Notes: generated by a model from the sequence alone, not told the origin. Positions 33,965-43,218 are shown, counted from the stretch's first letter. The stretch is 64,000 nt of DNA from Actinoplanes utahensis (GCF_016862455.1 NZ_BOMZ01000026.1:1-64000), one strand, 5' to 3'. A program made the numbers and translations.

Positions 33965-35905
33965 CTACTCGTCGTCCGCGGGACACTCGCCGGCGGCGCC
34001 GTCGTCGCAGAGCACCGGCAGCTGCGAGACCGGCGGGTTGCCGGTCGGGTCGGTCCCGCCCCCGCCCTCCACCGGCGTCGACTGCTGGTGCGACGGCGGG
34101 ACCGGGTCGATCGAGTTCGACGGGCCGCCACCGCCACCGGCCGGCGGGGTCGTCGTCTTCGACGTGCTGGTGCCCGGGTTCGGCCGGATCACCGGTTTCG
34201 ACGAGCTGCGGCGCGGTGTCGGGGTCGGCGTGATGTGCACCGCGCCGCCGGGACCGATCGAGACGCCCGGGGAGCCGGCCGGGTCACCGAACCGGGCGTT
34301 GCCGTCGTCGAGCACCTCGACCGGGCGGGACGGCTCGCCGGGCTCGCCGGACACGTACGTCTCGCAGGTCTTGTCGTTGAGCTTGAAGAACATCGGCGGC
34401 GTGTTGCTCTCGGTGTACCGCCCGGTGATCTGCAGGGTGGTGGTGCGCTGCGGCTGGATCGCGGCGGTCGAGGAGACCCGGACCGCCCGGTCGTCCTGTT
34501 CCAGCGCGACCTTTCCGTTGCCGGAGAGCACCTGGTCGCCGGGCATCAGGAACCACAGGTCCCAACCGGCGACCGGGATGTCGTCCCGGTTCGCGAGGGT
34601 CACCTGCGCCTTGAAGTCGCCGCCGGTGTCCGACCAGACCGCGTAACTGATCACGCATTCCCCGGACGCCGGGACCACGCTGGGGGGCGTGGCCGCGGCG
34701 GCGGCCTTCGACGGCGTCTCCGACCTGCCGATCAGGTTCCAGCCGTAGGTCAGGCCGCTGAGCACGGCGACCGTGCCGGCCACCACGGCGACCCGACGGA
34801 GCCGCACCCGCGCCCGGTTCGGCGGGCGGTCGGCGGACGGGCCGGGCGGGGGCGCGCCGGCGCCCGGCCGCAACGGCGGGCGGCCCGGCCCGGTGACCGC
34901 GGACGCGACCACCGGATGGACGGCGCCCGGATCAGTGGGACCGTCCCGGCCGACCGTGGCGGCGGCCGCCGGGCCGAACCCCGAGTACGGATACCCGGAC
35001 GGGAGGATGAAGGTGTCCTCGCCGTCCTCCCAGTCCGCGTCGAAGCCGGAGGTGACCAGGGGCGCGCCGGCCGACACACCGGCCAGCACGCTCGCCGTCT
35101 CGGCGCTGGACGGCCGGTCCGACGGCCGTTTCTCCAGGCAGCGGCCGATCAGCGCGCCCACCTTGGCGGGCAGGCCGTCCACCGGCGGCAGCGGCTCGGG
35201 CTCGGTGTACTGATGGGCGCGCAGCAGGGCGGTGGTGGTGCCCACGTCCCACGGCAGCTGGCCGATCATCATCCGGTAGATCAGGAGGCCGACGGCGTAC
35301 ACATCGGTGGCCGGGCTGACCTGGCCGCCCTCCAGCCGCTCCGGGGCCAGGTAGGCCGGGGTGCCCATCAGGCTGCCGTCGGGGTCGGTGTCGTTCTCCC
35401 CGATCAGGGCGGAGATGCCGAAGTCGACGACCTTGGCCCCGGACGGGGTGAGCATCACGTTGGCCGGGGTGACGTCGCGGTGCACGATGCCCCGGGCGTG
35501 CGCCGACGCCAGCGCGGCCGCCACCTCGGCGCCGATCCGCACCGCGGTCGGCCAGGGCAGGGTCCGCACCCGGGCCAGGACGGCCGCCAGGGACTCGCCG
35601 TCGACGAGTTCCATCACGACGTAGGGCACGGGCTCGCCGTCGACAGTGGTGGCCTCGCCGTAGTCGTACACGTTGGTGATGTTGGGATGCGTCAGCCGCG
35701 CCGCGGCCTGCGCCTCGGCCCGCAGCCGGCGCCGGAACGAGGGATCCGCGCTGGTCGAGGGCGGCAGCACCTTCACCGCGACCTGGCGCCCGAGGACTTC
35801 GTCGAAGGCTCGCCACACCACTGACATCCCGCCGGCACCGAGACGCTCGACCAGTCGGTAACGACCGGCGAGCAACCCCGAACCGGGCAGGTCCGCCGTG
35901 CTCAT
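33965..35905 (-). CDS. receptor-like Ser/Thr kinase with CBM2-like outer domain
   Basis: A 646-residue kinase. Catalytic domain about 14-275: Gly-loop GAGGMSVVW (23-31), K45, catalytic loop HRDVTPAN (142-149, Thr in place of the usual Lys), DFG at 161, APERLEGG. A Pro-rich linker follows, then one transmembrane helix at about 368-392. Outside, residues about 415-513 resemble a family 2 carbohydrate-binding module: a Cys at each end (ECVISYAVWSDTGG, NDKTCETY), GWDLWFLMPGDQVL, and GNGKVALEQ. A Thr/Pro/Gly tail ends with CDDGAAGEC. The ATG at 35905 has a GGGGG run upstream. The sensor probably binds glycan or wall polymer. Confidence 0.9.
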   Translation of the reverse strand: MSTADLPGSGLLAGRYRLVERLGAGGMSVVWRAFDEVLGRQVAVKVLPPSTSADPSFRRRLRAEAQAAARLTHPNITNVYDYGEATTVDGEPVPYVVMELVDGESLAAVLARVRTLPWPTAVRIGAEVAAALASAHARGIVHRDVTPANVMLTPSGAKVVDFGISALIGENDTDPDGSLMGTPAYLAPERLEGGQVSPATDVYAVGLLIYRMMIGQLPWDVGTTTALLRAHQYTEPEPLPPVDGLPAKVGALIGRCLEKRPSDRPSSAETASVLAGVSAGAPLVTSGFDADWEDGEDTFILPSGYPYSGFGPAAAATVGRDGPTDPGAVHPVVASAVTGPGRPPLRPGAGAPPPGPSADRPPNRARVRLRRVAVVAGTVAVLSGLTYGWNLIGRSETPSKAAAAATPPSVVPASGECVISYAVWSDTGGDFKAQVTLANRDDIPVAGWDLWFLMPGDQVLSGNGKVALEQDDRAVRVSSTAAIQPQRTTTLQITGRYTESNTPPMFFKLNDKTCETYVSGEPGEPSRPVEVLDDGNARFGDPAGSPGVSIGPGGAVHITPTPTPRRSSSKPVIRPNPGTSTSKTTTPPAGGGGGPSNSIDPVPPSHQQSTPVEGGGGTDPTGNPPVSQLPVLCDDGAAGECPADDE

Positions 35906-36274
35906 GTGCCCCCACATGCGCGCTTCGAGAAAACGCCGGGCCGCACCGCCATGCCGCCCGCCGCCCGGGCGAGTCGGGCCCACCATCGGACTCCGAGCAT
36001 CCCCCATCGACGGCGAGGATGTTAGTACCTATCAGTCTGTAGTTCTAACCGTCACACCACGATCTACCTGCGGATCATTACCGTCAGTGGGGGCGTCGCC
36101 GTCACTCGCACGGGTAAACCACGCCGTGCCGGTCACCACCTCTCCCACCGAATGCCCGCTTCGTCGGAACTTGCGTCGTCAACCTTGCGAGTGAGTCCAC
36201 GATGGAATGGATCACCGATGGTCACCTTGACACTACGGAGAGAGATCAAGAGTGTCCATGATCTGTCAATGTGG
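35906..36274. other. 369-nt intergenic region between kinase and cphA
   Basis: No gene is supported. The left part must hold the kinase promoter (minus strand, AT-richer stretch around 36018-36055). Near cphA a TTGACA at 36223-36228 and its complement TGTCAA at 36262-36267 face each other across about 33 nt; neither has a good -10 at normal spacing. Confidence 0.4.
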
Positions 36275-39022
36275 TCAGCTCCGCGCCGGAAGCCCGGTGA
36301 GCCGGCGGGACACCTGCAGGGTCGCCCCGGGCGCCACCGACCGCAGCGGCACGAAGCCGGCCGGCACCGGCGCCCCGCCGGCCGGCGCCGCCCCGAGCTC
36401 GGCCAGGTAAGCGCGCATCGGCGCCCACGACTCGTAGATCGCCAGGACCACCTCGCCGGGCGCGGCCAGCCCCAGCGCCTCGGCCACCGCGCTGCGGAAC
36501 CCCACCGCCCGCTTCGCCGTCAACTGCGGCCGGCGGGCCCGCATCTCCCGTTCGACCAGGGTGGAGACCTCCCCCGGCGCCCGGCCGCGCGGATCGGCGT
36601 CCTCGTAGAGCACCACCCGGGTCAGCCCGTCGGCGAGCACCTGCGCCGAGGCTGCCAGCAGGTCGTCACGGCGGTCGCCGGGCAGCGTGACGGCGGCCAC
36701 GCAACGCTCCGGGCCCCACAACCGGTGCAGCGTGCGGAGGGTGGCCGCCAGCGCCGCCGGATTGTGCCCGTAGTCCACGAAGAGCGAGACGTCGCCGAGC
36801 CGGAACAGGGTGCCCCGGCCCGGGTTCTCCACACTCGGGTCGAACTCGGAGAGACGCTCGGCCAGGCTCTCGGGCCGGGCGCCCAGGGCCCGGGCGGCGG
36901 CGATCGCGGCCAGCGCGTTGCCGGCCATGTGCAGGGCGGCGCCGCCGTACGCCCCCGGCACGTCCGCCAGCCGCATCAGCGGCGTCCGGCGCGCCCCGGT
37001 CGCCTGCACCAGCCAGCCGTCCTCCAGCACGTACGCCGCCCCGCCGCGGGCCAGATGCTCGGTCAGCACCGGGTTCCGGGCGTCCAGCGAGAACCAGACC
37101 AGCCGTTTGCGGTCGGCCCGCACCCGGGGCCGGTCGGCCAGACTGCGCACCCACGGGTCATCGGCGTTGAGCACCAGCGTCCCGCCGTCCCGGACCCGTT
37201 CCGCCACCACGGCCTTGACGTGCGCCAGGTCCTCGATCGAGGCGAGCCCGTCCTGGCCGAGGTGATCCGCGGTGATGTTGGTGACGACGCCGACGTCGGT
37301 CCAGTCGTACCCGAGCCCGCGCCGCAGCAGCCCGCCCCGGGCCGTCTCCAGGACCGCCACCTCGACCTGTGGATCGCCGAGCACCATCTGCGCCGACCGC
37401 GGGCCGGTGGCGTCGGCGACCTGGACCGTCCGGCCGTCGATGCTGACGCCGTCGGTGCTGGTCGCGCCGACCCGCATGCCGCTGCCGCTGAGCAGGTGCG
37501 CGATCAGCCGGGTGACGGTGGTCTTGCCGTTGGTGCCGGTGATCGCGACCGCCGGGATCCGGCCGTCCGAGCCGCCGGGGAACATCGCCCGGACGATCGC
37601 GTCGCCCACGTCCCGGGACCGGCCGTGCGCCGGCGACAGGTGCATCCGCAGTCCCGGCACCGCGTTGACCTCGATCACCCCGGCGGTGACCGGCCCGGCG
37701 CCGGGCCGGACCGGGGCGGCCACGTCCGGCAGCCGCAGGTCGATCCCGGCGATGTCCAGGCCGATCAGGGCGGCGACCCGGCGGCAGAGCCGGATCACGT
37801 CGGGATGCACCTGATCGGTGACGTCCCGGCTGGTGCCGCCGGTGGAGAGGTTCGCGGTGTCACGCAGCCGGAGCACCTCGCCGTCGGCCGGCACCGAGGT
37901 GGGTCGGCGGCCCTGGCGGCGCAGCACCCGCAGGGCCGTCTCGTCCAGCTCGATGCGGGTCAGCACCCGCGAGTGGCCGGTCCCCCGGCGCGGGTCCTCG
38001 TTGGCCCGGGCGACCAGGTCGGCCACGGTGGCCCGGCCGTCCCCGGTGACGTGCGCGGCGACCCGCTCGGCCGCCGCCACCACCTCGCCGGCCACCACCA
38101 GCACCCGGTAGTCGCGCCCGTCCAGCTGCCGTTCGACCACCGCCTCCCCGCCGACCTCGGTGAACGCCCGCGCGACCTGGTCCGGCGTGGTCAGGTGCAG
38201 CGCCACGTCGCGCCCCTGCCGGCCGTGCCGCGGCTTGACCACCACCGGGCCGCCCAACTCGCCGAGCAGCCGGACGGCGTCCGCCACCGTGCCGGCGGCG
38301 CCGCCCTCGGCGACCGGGATGCCCGCCTCGTCGAGCAGCCGCCGGGTGACGTGCTTGTCCCCGGCGATGTCGACGCCGACCGCGCTGGTCCGGTCGGTCA
38401 TCGCGGCCCAGACCAGCCGCCGGCGGTGGCCCCAGCCGAGCCGGACCAGGCTGAGGTCGTCGAAACGCTCCACCGGGATGCCGCGGCGCCGGGCGGCGGC
38501 GATGATCGCCCGGGTGCTGGGGCCGGTCGCCTCCCGCTCGGCGAGGGCGGCCAGGCCGGCGAGCCGCTCGGCCAGCACCCCGGTGGACGGCCCGGATCCG
38601 CCGTGCACCTCACGGACCAGGTCGATCGCGGCGGTCAGCAGCTCGCCGGGGACCGTGGACTCCGGCGACTCGTCGACCGGGCATTCCATGATCACGTCGT
38701 AGGTCCCGGCCTCGCCGGCGGCGACGGTCCGGCCGAAGCTGACGTCACGGCCGATGAGCTGGGACAGCTCGATGCAGACGTGCTCGGTGACGTGGCCGAA
38801 GTAGGTGCCGCCGCGCAGCCTGCTGACGAACCCGCCGGGCGCGCCCGCCGCGCAGTGGTGCTCGGCCAAACCCGGCACCGCCCGCAGCAGGCGCTCGGTG
38901 AAGCCGGTGACGTCGGTGGTCTCGACCCCGGTCAGGTCCGCCAGGCGCAGCCGGGCGACCACCGCGGGCCGGGAGAGATAGACGTTGGGGCCGCGGAGGC
39001 GGCGCAGGCTCTCGATCTTCAT
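36275..39022 (-). CDS. cphA: cyanophycin synthetase
   Basis: A 915-residue ATP-dependent ligase that builds the storage polymer multi-L-arginyl-poly-L-aspartate. The N-terminal domain starts MKIESLRRLRGPNVYLSRPA with FGHVTEHVCIELSQLIGRDV. The ATP-grasp domain (about 200-470) has VVVKPRHGRQGRDVAL and IEVNAVPGLRMH. The Mur-ligase-like domain begins with P-loop ITGTNGKTT (about 490-498) and has NITADHLGQDG and YGHNPAAL. The ATG overlaps the cyanophycinase stop by 4 nt; the longer frame to 39346 is shadow. All core motifs look intact. Confidence 0.95.
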   Translation of the reverse strand: MKIESLRRLRGPNVYLSRPAVVARLRLADLTGVETTDVTGFTERLLRAVPGLAEHHCAAGAPGGFVSRLRGGTYFGHVTEHVCIELSQLIGRDVSFGRTVAAGEAGTYDVIMECPVDESPESTVPGELLTAAIDLVREVHGGSGPSTGVLAERLAGLAALAEREATGPSTRAIIAAARRRGIPVERFDDLSLVRLGWGHRRRLVWAAMTDRTSAVGVDIAGDKHVTRRLLDEAGIPVAEGGAAGTVADAVRLLGELGGPVVVKPRHGRQGRDVALHLTTPDQVARAFTEVGGEAVVERQLDGRDYRVLVVAGEVVAAAERVAAHVTGDGRATVADLVARANEDPRRGTGHSRVLTRIELDETALRVLRRQGRRPTSVPADGEVLRLRDTANLSTGGTSRDVTDQVHPDVIRLCRRVAALIGLDIAGIDLRLPDVAAPVRPGAGPVTAGVIEVNAVPGLRMHLSPAHGRSRDVGDAIVRAMFPGGSDGRIPAVAITGTNGKTTVTRLIAHLLSGSGMRVGATSTDGVSIDGRTVQVADATGPRSAQMVLGDPQVEVAVLETARGGLLRRGLGYDWTDVGVVTNITADHLGQDGLASIEDLAHVKAVVAERVRDGGTLVLNADDPWVRSLADRPRVRADRKRLVWFSLDARNPVLTEHLARGGAAYVLEDGWLVQATGARRTPLMRLADVPGAYGGAALHMAGNALAAIAAARALGARPESLAERLSEFDPSVENPGRGTLFRLGDVSLFVDYGHNPAALAATLRTLHRLWGPERCVAAVTLPGDRRDDLLAASAQVLADGLTRVVLYEDADPRGRAPGEVSTLVEREMRARRPQLTAKRAVGFRSAVAEALGLAAPGEVVLAIYESWAPMRAYLAELGAAPAGGAPVPAGFVPLRSVAPGATLQVSRRLTGLPARS

Positions 39023-39840
39023 GCGGCACGTTCCCGTTCGGGTTCGGGCGGGCCGGTGACGGGTCGGCGGCCCGTGAGGTGGAAGGTGCAGCCGGCCGGC
39101 AGCACGTGGATCCGGGCTCCGGCGAGCGCGATCGGCCCGGCCGGCGGAACCCGGATGTCGGCGGCGGCGCCGGCGTCGACCACCGTCACCGCCCCGCTGC
39201 CGAGGACCTCGAAACCGTCGTTCCCGGTCAGGATGGCGGTGTCCTCGTCGATGCCCACGCCCAGTTCGTGTGGGTATTGGGCGACCGCGCTGAGCAACCG
39301 GTTCAGCCGGCCCCGCTCGGCGAAGTGCTGGTCGATCAGCACACACGGCAGGAACTCCAGGCCGGGGCCGATGCGCACGCTGTCCGCGGCCACGCCGGTC
39401 CGGTCCCCGCCGGTGATCATGGTGCCGGACATCATCGCCGCGCCCGCGCTGGTCCCGCCGAGCACCACCCGGCCGGAATCGACCAGCTCGTGCAGCAGGA
39501 CGTCGGTGGCGGTGCCGCCCAGAACACCGGTGATCCGCTCCTGGTCGCCGCCGGTGAAGAAGATCCCGGTGGCCTTGCGCAGCACGGCGGCGGCCTCCGG
39601 GGCATTGGCCGCGGCGCGGCTGGTGAGACGCAGGGCGCGGACCTCGCCGGCCCCCAGAGCGTGGAACCTCTCGAGGTACGCCTTCTCGGCCGTCTCCGGC
39701 GAGCCGCTGGCCGTCGCGATGACCACGACCCGGGCCGCGGCCGCTCCGGCCAGCTCGACGAACCGGCCGAGCAGCGCGTCCCCGGCCGCGCCACCCATGA
39801 TCAGAAGCCGTCCGCGAGGCGGATCGGCGCGCCCCTCCAC
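39019..39840 (-). CDS. cphB: cyanophycinase
   Basis: A 273-residue serine peptidase (family S51) that cuts cyanophycin to Asp-Arg dipeptides. The nucleophile serine is in VLGGTSAGAAMMSG; FFTGGDQERI and IDQHFAERGRLNRLL are typical, as is GVGIDEDTAI. GTG start at 39840 with no signal peptide, so cytoplasmic. It is the first gene of a two-gene operon with cphA, which gives both storage and recovery of nitrogen and carbon. A C-terminal Glu/Arg-rich tail ends PPEPERERAA. Confidence 0.94.
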   Translation of the reverse strand: MEGRADPPRGRLLIMGGAAGDALLGRFVELAGAAAARVVVIATASGSPETAEKAYLERFHALGAGEVRALRLTSRAAANAPEAAAVLRKATGIFFTGGDQERITGVLGGTATDVLLHELVDSGRVVLGGTSAGAAMMSGTMITGGDRTGVAADSVRIGPGLEFLPCVLIDQHFAERGRLNRLLSAVAQYPHELGVGIDEDTAILTGNDGFEVLGSGAVTVVDAGAAADIRVPPAGPIALAGARIHVLPAGCTFHLTGRRPVTGPPEPERERAA

Positions 39841-39922
39841 ACCGTTGAGGTTAAACGGAACAAAACTGAAACATCCGGCTTATCGCCATGCCTGGCCCGC
39901 AGGTGCACCGACCCATCCCAGC

Positions 39923-40122
39923 GTGTGGAGTACGGGCGCATGACCGCCGGACTCCCGCACGCACAGGGGCCGCTCGGGCGCACACGGTCACGCCGACGAG
40001 CAGGGCGCGTGGTGGGGGTGCGCCTAGCGGCCGGACTCCGCACGCGCGGAGGCCGCTCGGGCGCACACGGCCCCGCAACCAGCAGTGTGTGGTTCGGGCG
40101 CGCATAGCGGCCGAACCACACA
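39923..40122. repeat. three tandem hairpin units (~80-nt period) after hisS
   Basis: Hairpins begin near 39923, 40007 and 40086. Each has a GTGTGG- or GCGTGG-like left arm, a GCGCATAGCGG-like loop and a CCGGACTCC or CCGAACCAC right arm; the first two are followed by GCCGCTCGGGCGCACACGG. The unit nearest hisS is perfect (TGTGTGGTTCGG, 12 bp) and should terminate hisS; the others are diverged copies. No gene is supported in 39841-40125. Confidence 0.7.
40086..40122 (-). terminator. hisS terminator
   Basis: Perfect 12-bp stem TGTGTGGTTCGG with CCGAACCACACA and a 13-nt loop, only 3 nt past the hisS stop. Confidence 0.75.
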
Positions 40123-40125
40123 CGG

Positions 40126-41436
40126 TCACCCGGCGGAGACGACCGGGCGCAGGTCGGCGGCCGGCGGCTGCCAGGTCTCGGGGTCCGCCTCGACCTGCTC
40201 GCCGGAGCGGATGTCCTTGACCGTGTCGGGCTCCCCCGGGAACCAGACGAACGGGATCCCGCGCCGGTCCGCGAACTGGATCTGCTTGCCGAACTTCGCC
40301 GCCGTCGGAGACACCTCGGTGGGGATGCCCCGCCCGCGCAGCGCCGACGCGATCCGGTCGCACTCCAGGCGCCGGTCGTCGCTGGGCACGGCCACCACCA
40401 CGCAGGTCGGCACGGACCGGGAGACGGTCAGCGCGCCCTGCCCGAAGAGCAGTCCGAGCAGACGTGACACCCCGATGGAGATGCCGACGCCCGGGAATCG
40501 GGTGTTGCCGACCGAGGCGAGGTTGTCGTACCGGCCGCCGGAGGTGATCGAGCCGAACCGCTCGTACCCCTGGAGCAGGGTCTCGTAGACCGTGCCGGTG
40601 TAGTAGTCCAGCCCTCGGGCGATCTTGAGCTCCGCCCGGACCAGGCCGGGAGCGTGCTGGTTGGCCACCTCGATCACCTGGGCGAGTTCGTCCAGACCCT
40701 CGTCGAGCATCGGGTCGGTGACACCGAGGGCACGGACTCGGTCCACGAAAGAGGCGTCCGTCGCCGAGATCTCCGCCAGCCTCAGGCACTGCCCGGCCTG
40801 CGCGTCGGTGGCGCCGGCCGTCTCGATCAGCGCGGCGGCGACCTTCTCCGGGCCGATCTTGTCCAGCTTGTCGACCGTACGCAGCACCTGTGCCGTGTCG
40901 GCCAGGCCCAGCCCGCGGTAGAAGCCCTCGCAGATCTTGCGGTTGTTCACCAGGATCGTGGCCGGCGGGATCGGCAGCGACCGGAACACGTCGCCGATCA
41001 CCAGCGGCATCTCGGTGTCGAAGTGGAACGGCAGGGTGTCCCGGTTGACCACGTCGATGTCGGCCTGGAGGAACTCGCGGTACCGCCCCTCCTGCGGGCG
41101 CTCGCCCCGCCACACCTTCTGGATCTGGTAGCGCTTGAACGGGAACTGCAGCTTGCCGTGGTTCTCGGTGACGAACCGTGCGAAGGGGACGGTCAGGTCG
41201 AAGTGCAGGCCGAGCTGGTCCTCGCGCTTGGTGTTCTCGTCCTCCTGAAGGCGGTGCAGCAGGTAGACCTCCTTGGAGGTCTCACCCTTGGACAGCAGGG
41301 TGTCCAGCGGCTCGACGGCGCGGGTCTCGAGCGGGGCGTAACCGTACAGCTCGAAGGTGGACCGGATCCTGTCGAGGATCTGCTGCTCGATGATGCGCTG
41401 CGACGGCAGCCACTCGGGAAAGCCGGAAATGGGCAC
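40126..41436 (-). CDS. hisS: histidyl-tRNA synthetase
   Basis: A 436-residue class II synthetase. Motif 1 region near residues 10-35, motif 2 FKRYQIQKVWRGERPQEGR-like at about 100-118, His-specific motifs LDYYTGTVYE and GGRYDNL, motif 3 GVGISIGVSRLL, and a C-terminal anticodon-binding domain. GTG start with AGGAG 10 nt upstream. It is followed by a hairpin array and preceded closely by the glyoxalase-II-like gene (13 nt), so they may be co-transcribed. Same neighbour order as in mycobacteria. Confidence 0.97.
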   Translation of the reverse strand: MPISGFPEWLPSQRIIEQQILDRIRSTFELYGYAPLETRAVEPLDTLLSKGETSKEVYLLHRLQEDENTKREDQLGLHFDLTVPFARFVTENHGKLQFPFKRYQIQKVWRGERPQEGRYREFLQADIDVVNRDTLPFHFDTEMPLVIGDVFRSLPIPPATILVNNRKICEGFYRGLGLADTAQVLRTVDKLDKIGPEKVAAALIETAGATDAQAGQCLRLAEISATDASFVDRVRALGVTDPMLDEGLDELAQVIEVANQHAPGLVRAELKIARGLDYYTGTVYETLLQGYERFGSITSGGRYDNLASVGNTRFPGVGISIGVSRLLGLLFGQGALTVSRSVPTCVVVAVPSDDRRLECDRIASALRGRGIPTEVSPTAAKFGKQIQFADRRGIPFVWFPGEPDTVKDIRSGEQVEADPETWQPPAADLRPVVSAG

Positions 41437-41449
41437 TTTGTGTCTTCTC

Positions 41450-42148
41450 CTACAGGAAGCGTCCGGGCGCGGCGGTCAGCTCCCGCAGGTACGGGTTCGA
41501 CGCGCGCTCACGGCCGATGGTGGTCGCCGGCCCGTGGCCGGGGAGCACGACGGTGTCGTCGGCCAGCGGCAGGATCTTGTCCCGCAGGCTGGTCATCATC
41601 GTCGGCGTGCTGCCGCCCGGCAGGTCGGTGCGGCCGATCGATCCGGCGAAGAGCACGTCACCGGAGAGGCAGATCTGCTCCGCCTCCCAGGACGAGCCCG
41701 CGCCGGGCAGCCGGAAGAGCACCGACCCGCCGGTATGGCCCGGCGCATGGTCGACGGTGATCTCCAGGCCGGCGATGCTCAGCACGCCGCCGTCGGTCAG
41801 CTCGGCGACGTCGTCCGGCTCCGTGTACTCCAGACGGCCGCCGAACAGCGACGTCAGGTCGGCGCTCAGGCCCTTGGACGGATCGGCCAGCATCTCCCGG
41901 TCGGCCGGGTGCACGTAGGCGGTGATCCCGCGGGCGCCGCAGACCGGCGCCACGGAGAAGGTGTGATCGAGATGGCCGTGCGTGAGCAGCACCGCGGCCG
42001 GGTGCAACCGGTGCTCGGCGAGGGTCGCGTCGAGCCGGTCCAGCACACCGATGCCGGGGTCGACGATCAGGCACTGCTCGCCCACGCCGGTGGCGACCAC
42101 ATAGCAATTGGTGCCGAAGGCGTCGGCCGGAAAGCCGGTGACGAGCAC
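41450..42148 (-). CDS. metallo-beta-lactamase fold hydrolase, glyoxalase II-like
   Basis: A 232-residue zinc hydrolase of the hydroxyacylglutathione-hydrolase-like group. Zinc motif THGHLDH (about residues 57-63), later His in DHAPGHTGGSV, Asp in LSGDVLFAGSIGRTD and His in VVLPGHGP. Actinomycetes lack glutathione, so the thiol substrate, if any, is not the classical one. GTG start at 42148 has AGAGAGG 8 nt upstream; the much longer open frame to 42961 is shadow. It sits between hisS and the cyclophilin genes, as in M. tuberculosis. Confidence 0.92.
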   Translation of the reverse strand: MLVTGFPADAFGTNCYVVATGVGEQCLIVDPGIGVLDRLDATLAEHRLHPAAVLLTHGHLDHTFSVAPVCGARGITAYVHPADREMLADPSKGLSADLTSLFGGRLEYTEPDDVAELTDGGVLSIAGLEITVDHAPGHTGGSVLFRLPGAGSSWEAEQICLSGDVLFAGSIGRTDLPGGSTPTMMTSLRDKILPLADDTVVLPGHGPATTIGRERASNPYLRELTAAPGRFL

Positions 42149-42313
42149 GGTGGCAACCTCTCTGGAGCGGGCGCAAATCGTAACGAGCCTAGCCGGGCGG
42201 CCGCACGCCACTTTCTCAGGAGGTACCCGTACACTCTTGCGGGCGTGTGGCGTGCCGCACCCCTTGACAGACAAGGCCTTATTAAAAGGGGCACAGGGAA
42301 GGACAGGCGTTCG

Positions 42314-43186
42314 GTGGCTTCCAGCAAGGACCGGCAGCGCAAGCTCGCGCGGGCCAAATACGACCGGCAGCAGGCCCGCCGCGCCGAGCGTGAGCACCGT
42401 CGCCGCCGGATCTCGGCGGGCATCGCGACCACGCTCGCGGTCCTGCTCGTCGCGCTCGGTGGCGCCTGGATCGGTGGCGTCTTCGACGAGGACGCCCCGG
42501 AAGCCACCGCCGCCGACGACTGCCTGTGGTCGCCGCTGAGCACGACGAACAACACCTCCCTCAAAGAGGCCGGCACGCCGCCCACCAAGGACGTCCCGAT
42601 GGACGGCACCGACACCATGACGATCACCACCGACAAGGGCGCGCCGATCGTCGTGAGCGTCGACGTCGCCGGTTCGCCGTGCGCCGCCGCCAGCTTCTCG
42701 TACCTGGCGGGCAAGGGTTTCTTCGACAACACCGAGTGCCACGAGCTGACCGCCGAGGGCGCGCTGCGCTGCGGTGACCCGAGCGGCACCGGCCAGGGCG
42801 GCCCGACCTACAGCTACTACGACGAGAACATCCCGGCCGCTCCGGCGCCTTCGGCATCGCCGAGCGCGGCCGCGACCGGCGCCGTGGTCTACCCGAAGGG
42901 CACGGTCGCCGTGGTCGGCAACCCGCCGGGCGTCAACGGCAGCCAGTTCCTCATCTTCCACAAGGACTACGCCCCCGCCGAGCCGGTCTACTCCATCCTC
43001 GGCAAGGTCACCGGCGGCATGGAGACCGTCGCCGCGATCGCCAAGATCCCGGTGGTGGCGAACGCGGGCGGCGACAAGGTCAAGCCCAAGGACAAGATCA
43101 CCATCAAGACCCTGACCGTCGGTACGGCGAGCGTGGCCCCCTCGGCCGCGGCGAGCGCCGCCCCGTCGTCCAGCGTCCAGTCGTGA
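42314..43186 (+). CDS. membrane-anchored cyclophilin-like protein lacking key residues
   Basis: A 290-residue protein: basic cytoplasmic N-terminus starting VASSKDRQRKLARAKYDRQQ, one transmembrane helix (about 35-55), then an outer cyclophilin-type domain. GSQFLIFHKDY and the GDPSGTGQGGPTYSYYDENI loop are recognisable. The expected catalytic HRL segment reads CHELTAEG and the following LQCGD reads LRCGD, so the catalytic Arg and Gln are absent. An Ala/Pro/Ser insert interrupts the domain. Start: GTG at 42314, aligned with its paralogue. Its stop overlaps an in-frame GTG of the next gene. Confidence 0.85.
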   Translation: MASSKDRQRKLARAKYDRQQARRAEREHRRRRISAGIATTLAVLLVALGGAWIGGVFDEDAPEATAADDCLWSPLSTTNNTSLKEAGTPPTKDVPMDGTDTMTITTDKGAPIVVSVDVAGSPCAAASFSYLAGKGFFDNTECHELTAEGALRCGDPSGTGQGGPTYSYYDENIPAAPAPSASPSAAATGAVVYPKGTVAVVGNPPGVNGSQFLIFHKDYAPAEPVYSILGKVTGGMETVAAIAKIPVVANAGGDKVKPKDKITIKTLTVGTASVAPSAAASAAPSSSVQS

Positions 43187-43218
43187 ACGCAGAGGCAGGA
43201 AGCAGCATGGAGGAGACC

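Noticed and set aside
39801..40121. 106-codon minus-strand frame between hisS and cphB
   Set aside because: It consists of hairpin repeat sequence, and overlaps the cphB start region with no domain or ribosome site.
42241..42313. Promoter with TTGACA at 42264 for the cyclophilin pair
   Set aside because: No -10 element occurs at 16-19 nt; only TTAAAA at 12 nt, so I could not support a standard promoter.
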